Assembly (NCBI GenBank): GCA_963793295.1
Contig: CAWBZX010000013.1
Coordinates: 186,001 to 250,000 of the forward strand
Length of the DNA stretch: 64,000 nucleotides
Reading direction: 5' to 3'
From: JAHDHW01 sp963793295
GTDB lineage: Bacteria; Bacteroidota; Bacteroidia; Chitinophagales; Saprospiraceae
This document shows, one piece after another, positions 63,057 through 64,000 of this stretch. Numbering within the stretch: the stretch's first letter is position 1; every line of letters starts with the position of its first letter. The notes under the pieces are model-generated. The model saw only the letters and a program-made list of their open reading frames with translations. It was not told where the DNA came from and made no database searches. The position numbers and the translations under genes are program-made.

Positions 63057-63334
63057 AATTTTGTGTTTTTTTATTAAAGAATATTTTTTCTTATAAAGAT
63101 ATACATTTCTGTTTGCCCTCAATTGAAACGGAACGTTTAAAAAATGTATTTTTTTTGTGTAAAAAAAGCTTGATCGCCATCTTATGATTTTCAGTTAAAT
63201 GAAATATTAGCGAATCAATTAATCCGGGTTGTTATAAAATATTATCTTTGATTTTCAGTTTTTAAAAACTGTTTCATGCTTCTCTTTTGAGTTCCCCGGT
63301 TATTAATTTAAGAAATTCTAAAAACCAATTTATT

Positions 63335-63802
63335 ATGAAATTGAAAATTTCTTTTGTCCTCACTTTTTGTTTGATAAGTTTATTTACTTTCGCCCAAAGC
63401 CCAATAGGAAAAGGCGGAAAACAGTTGAATTTTGGATTAAGCGGAACTGGTGGTTATGTTCCGGTATATGTTGGTTTTGATTTTGGCGTCCATCCGGATA
63501 TAACTATTGGACCTCAAGCTGGGCTTGATCTGGCGTTTAATTGGCTCAATCTGAGTTTTCGTGGGGATTATCATTTTAACACTCTACTTAATATACCTCA
63601 AGACTGGGATTTTTATGCAGGTCTTTCAGGAGGTTATTCCATTTATACAGGAAAAAAATCTGAGGTAAATGTTAGTGATTTTTATATCGGCGGTCAAATC
63701 GGCGGACGATGGTATTGGAACGAAAAATGGGGATTGAACCTGGAATTTGGAGGCAATAGTGTATTCGGTCATGGAAGGTTTGGTGTAAGCATGAAAATTT
63801 AA
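63335..63802 (+). CDS. Small outer-membrane beta-barrel protein
   Basis: The start at 63335 (MKLKISFVLTFCLISLFTFAQ) is chosen as a clean signal peptide; the frame also opens at 63287. The 155-residue product then has alternating strands: GKQLNFGLSGTGGYVPVYVG, FDFGVHPDITIGPQAGLDL, WLNLSFRGDYHFN, DFYIGGQIGGRWYW, a typical Bacteroidota barrel. Function unknown; monocistronic, followed by a bidirectional terminator. Confidence 0.78.
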   Translation: MKLKISFVLTFCLISLFTFAQSPIGKGGKQLNFGLSGTGGYVPVYVGFDFGVHPDITIGPQAGLDLAFNWLNLSFRGDYHFNTLLNIPQDWDFYAGLSGGYSIYTGKKSEVNVSDFYIGGQIGGRWYWNEKWGLNLEFGGNSVFGHGRFGVSMKI

Positions 63803-63818
63803 TACGAGAATCAAAATA

Positions 63819-63862
63819 CTGGAGTATTTCAAAAACGACTTTTTTACTTTGAAATACTCCGG
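63819..63862. terminator. Bidirectional terminator between convergent genes
   Basis: CTGGAGTATTTCAAA (63819-63833) pairs with TTTGAAATACTCCGG (63848-63862), 15 bp with one G-T pair, across a 14-nt loop. It separates the barrel gene (plus) from xylA (minus). Confidence 0.75.
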
Positions 63863-63869
63863 TTCTATT

Positions 63870-64000
63870 TTAGATATACATGCTGATTAACTGTTCGTAA
63901 AACTCTTGCTTTCCGCTAAGTTGCCTTGGCTCCCCTTTCCGAATGGCAACTTTTCGCAAATCTTCCAGACTTAATTTTCCTTTCTCAAAATCCTTCCCTT
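63870..64000 (-). CDS. xylA: Xylose isomerase, C-terminal fragment (gene continues right)
   Basis: The last 43 codons before the TAA at 63870 read GKDFEKGKLSLEDLRKVAIR followed by KGEPRQLSGKQEFYEQLIS and MYI, matching the C-terminus of Bacteroidota xylose isomerases (GKGKEFEDGKLTLEDL...SGKQELYEAILNMY). The enzyme converts D-xylose to D-xylulose. Only the tail is visible, so the catalytic region cannot be assessed. Xylulokinase or other xylose genes are likely beyond the window. Confidence 0.85.
   Translation of the reverse strand, partial: GKDFEKGKLSLEDLRKVAIRKGEPRQLSGKQEFYEQLISMYI

Noticed and set aside
1..64000. CRISPR arrays, rRNA operons, complete insertion sequences with transposase genes
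   Set aside because: None were recognised on either strand; no regularly spaced repeat arrays and no transposase motifs.

Overview
The window reads as chromosomal DNA of an aerobic, non-fermenting Bacteroidota, most likely a Saprospiraceae-like lineage. The evidence is AT-rich intergenic DNA, several type IX secretion cargo proteins (both type A and type B sorting C-termini), IgGFc-binding and tail-fibre-like secreted proteins, TAnnTTTG-type -7 promoter elements, a Bacteroidota-type arginine decarboxylase, and the HU / TPR / COX24-like / RNase G neighbourhood. The placement is inferred from gene content only.

Layout. 1-4651 (minus): an NCS1 permease (cut by the window edge), an omega-aminotransferase and a CoA-acylating (methyl)malonate-semialdehyde dehydrogenase, which together suggest reductive pyrimidine or beta-alanine catabolism; a 5'-damaged four-helix-bundle gene sits between the last two. 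4.9-12.9 kb (minus): an accessory island. It holds a membrane-spanning nSTAND NTPase-LRR protein, a SIR2-TIR protein, an adjacent lipoprotein, a second LRR protein that looks like the first with its NTPase removed, a dead copy of the lipoprotein, and three further lipoproteins, one frameshifted. This is the best candidate for an undescribed NLR-like conflict system. 13.8-20.7 kb (minus): seven consecutive oxygenase genes for tryptophan (TDO, KMO, HAAO) and tyrosine (HPPD, HGD) degradation, with a 2-oxoglutarate oxygenase and a fatty-acid hydroxylase. 20.8-22.8 kb: divergent hemJ/hemN. 23-28 kb: two large secreted type B sorting proteins. 28.5-31.3 kb: a thioredoxin-like / ApbE / DUF4266 / DUF3570 operon. 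31.4-38.8 kb: a frameshifted sodium symporter, a MITE-like element, arginine decarboxylase, DUF481, a beta-barrel and a frameshifted serine hydrolase. 38.9-41 kb: a YtxH / holin-like / YihY envelope operon. 41.6-53.5 kb: housekeeping genes (malic enzyme, tRNA-CAT, glycosyltransferase, RNase G, COX24-like protein, TPR, HU, YicC, Gmk, ApaG, RidA, RecJ, SDR). 53.7-60.3 kb: a duplicated pair of a short type A cargo protein and a large tail-fibre-like protein with near-identical upstream elements. 60.4-64 kb: a small membrane protein, an APH-like kinase, a zinc metallopeptidase, a beta-barrel, and the 3' end of xylose isomerase.

Three otherwise intact genes carry single-base frameshifts (near 12335, 32860 and 38390). 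They may be real inactivations or consensus errors, and sequence reading alone cannot separate these. All family assignments come from motif recognition by eye; no database search was possible.
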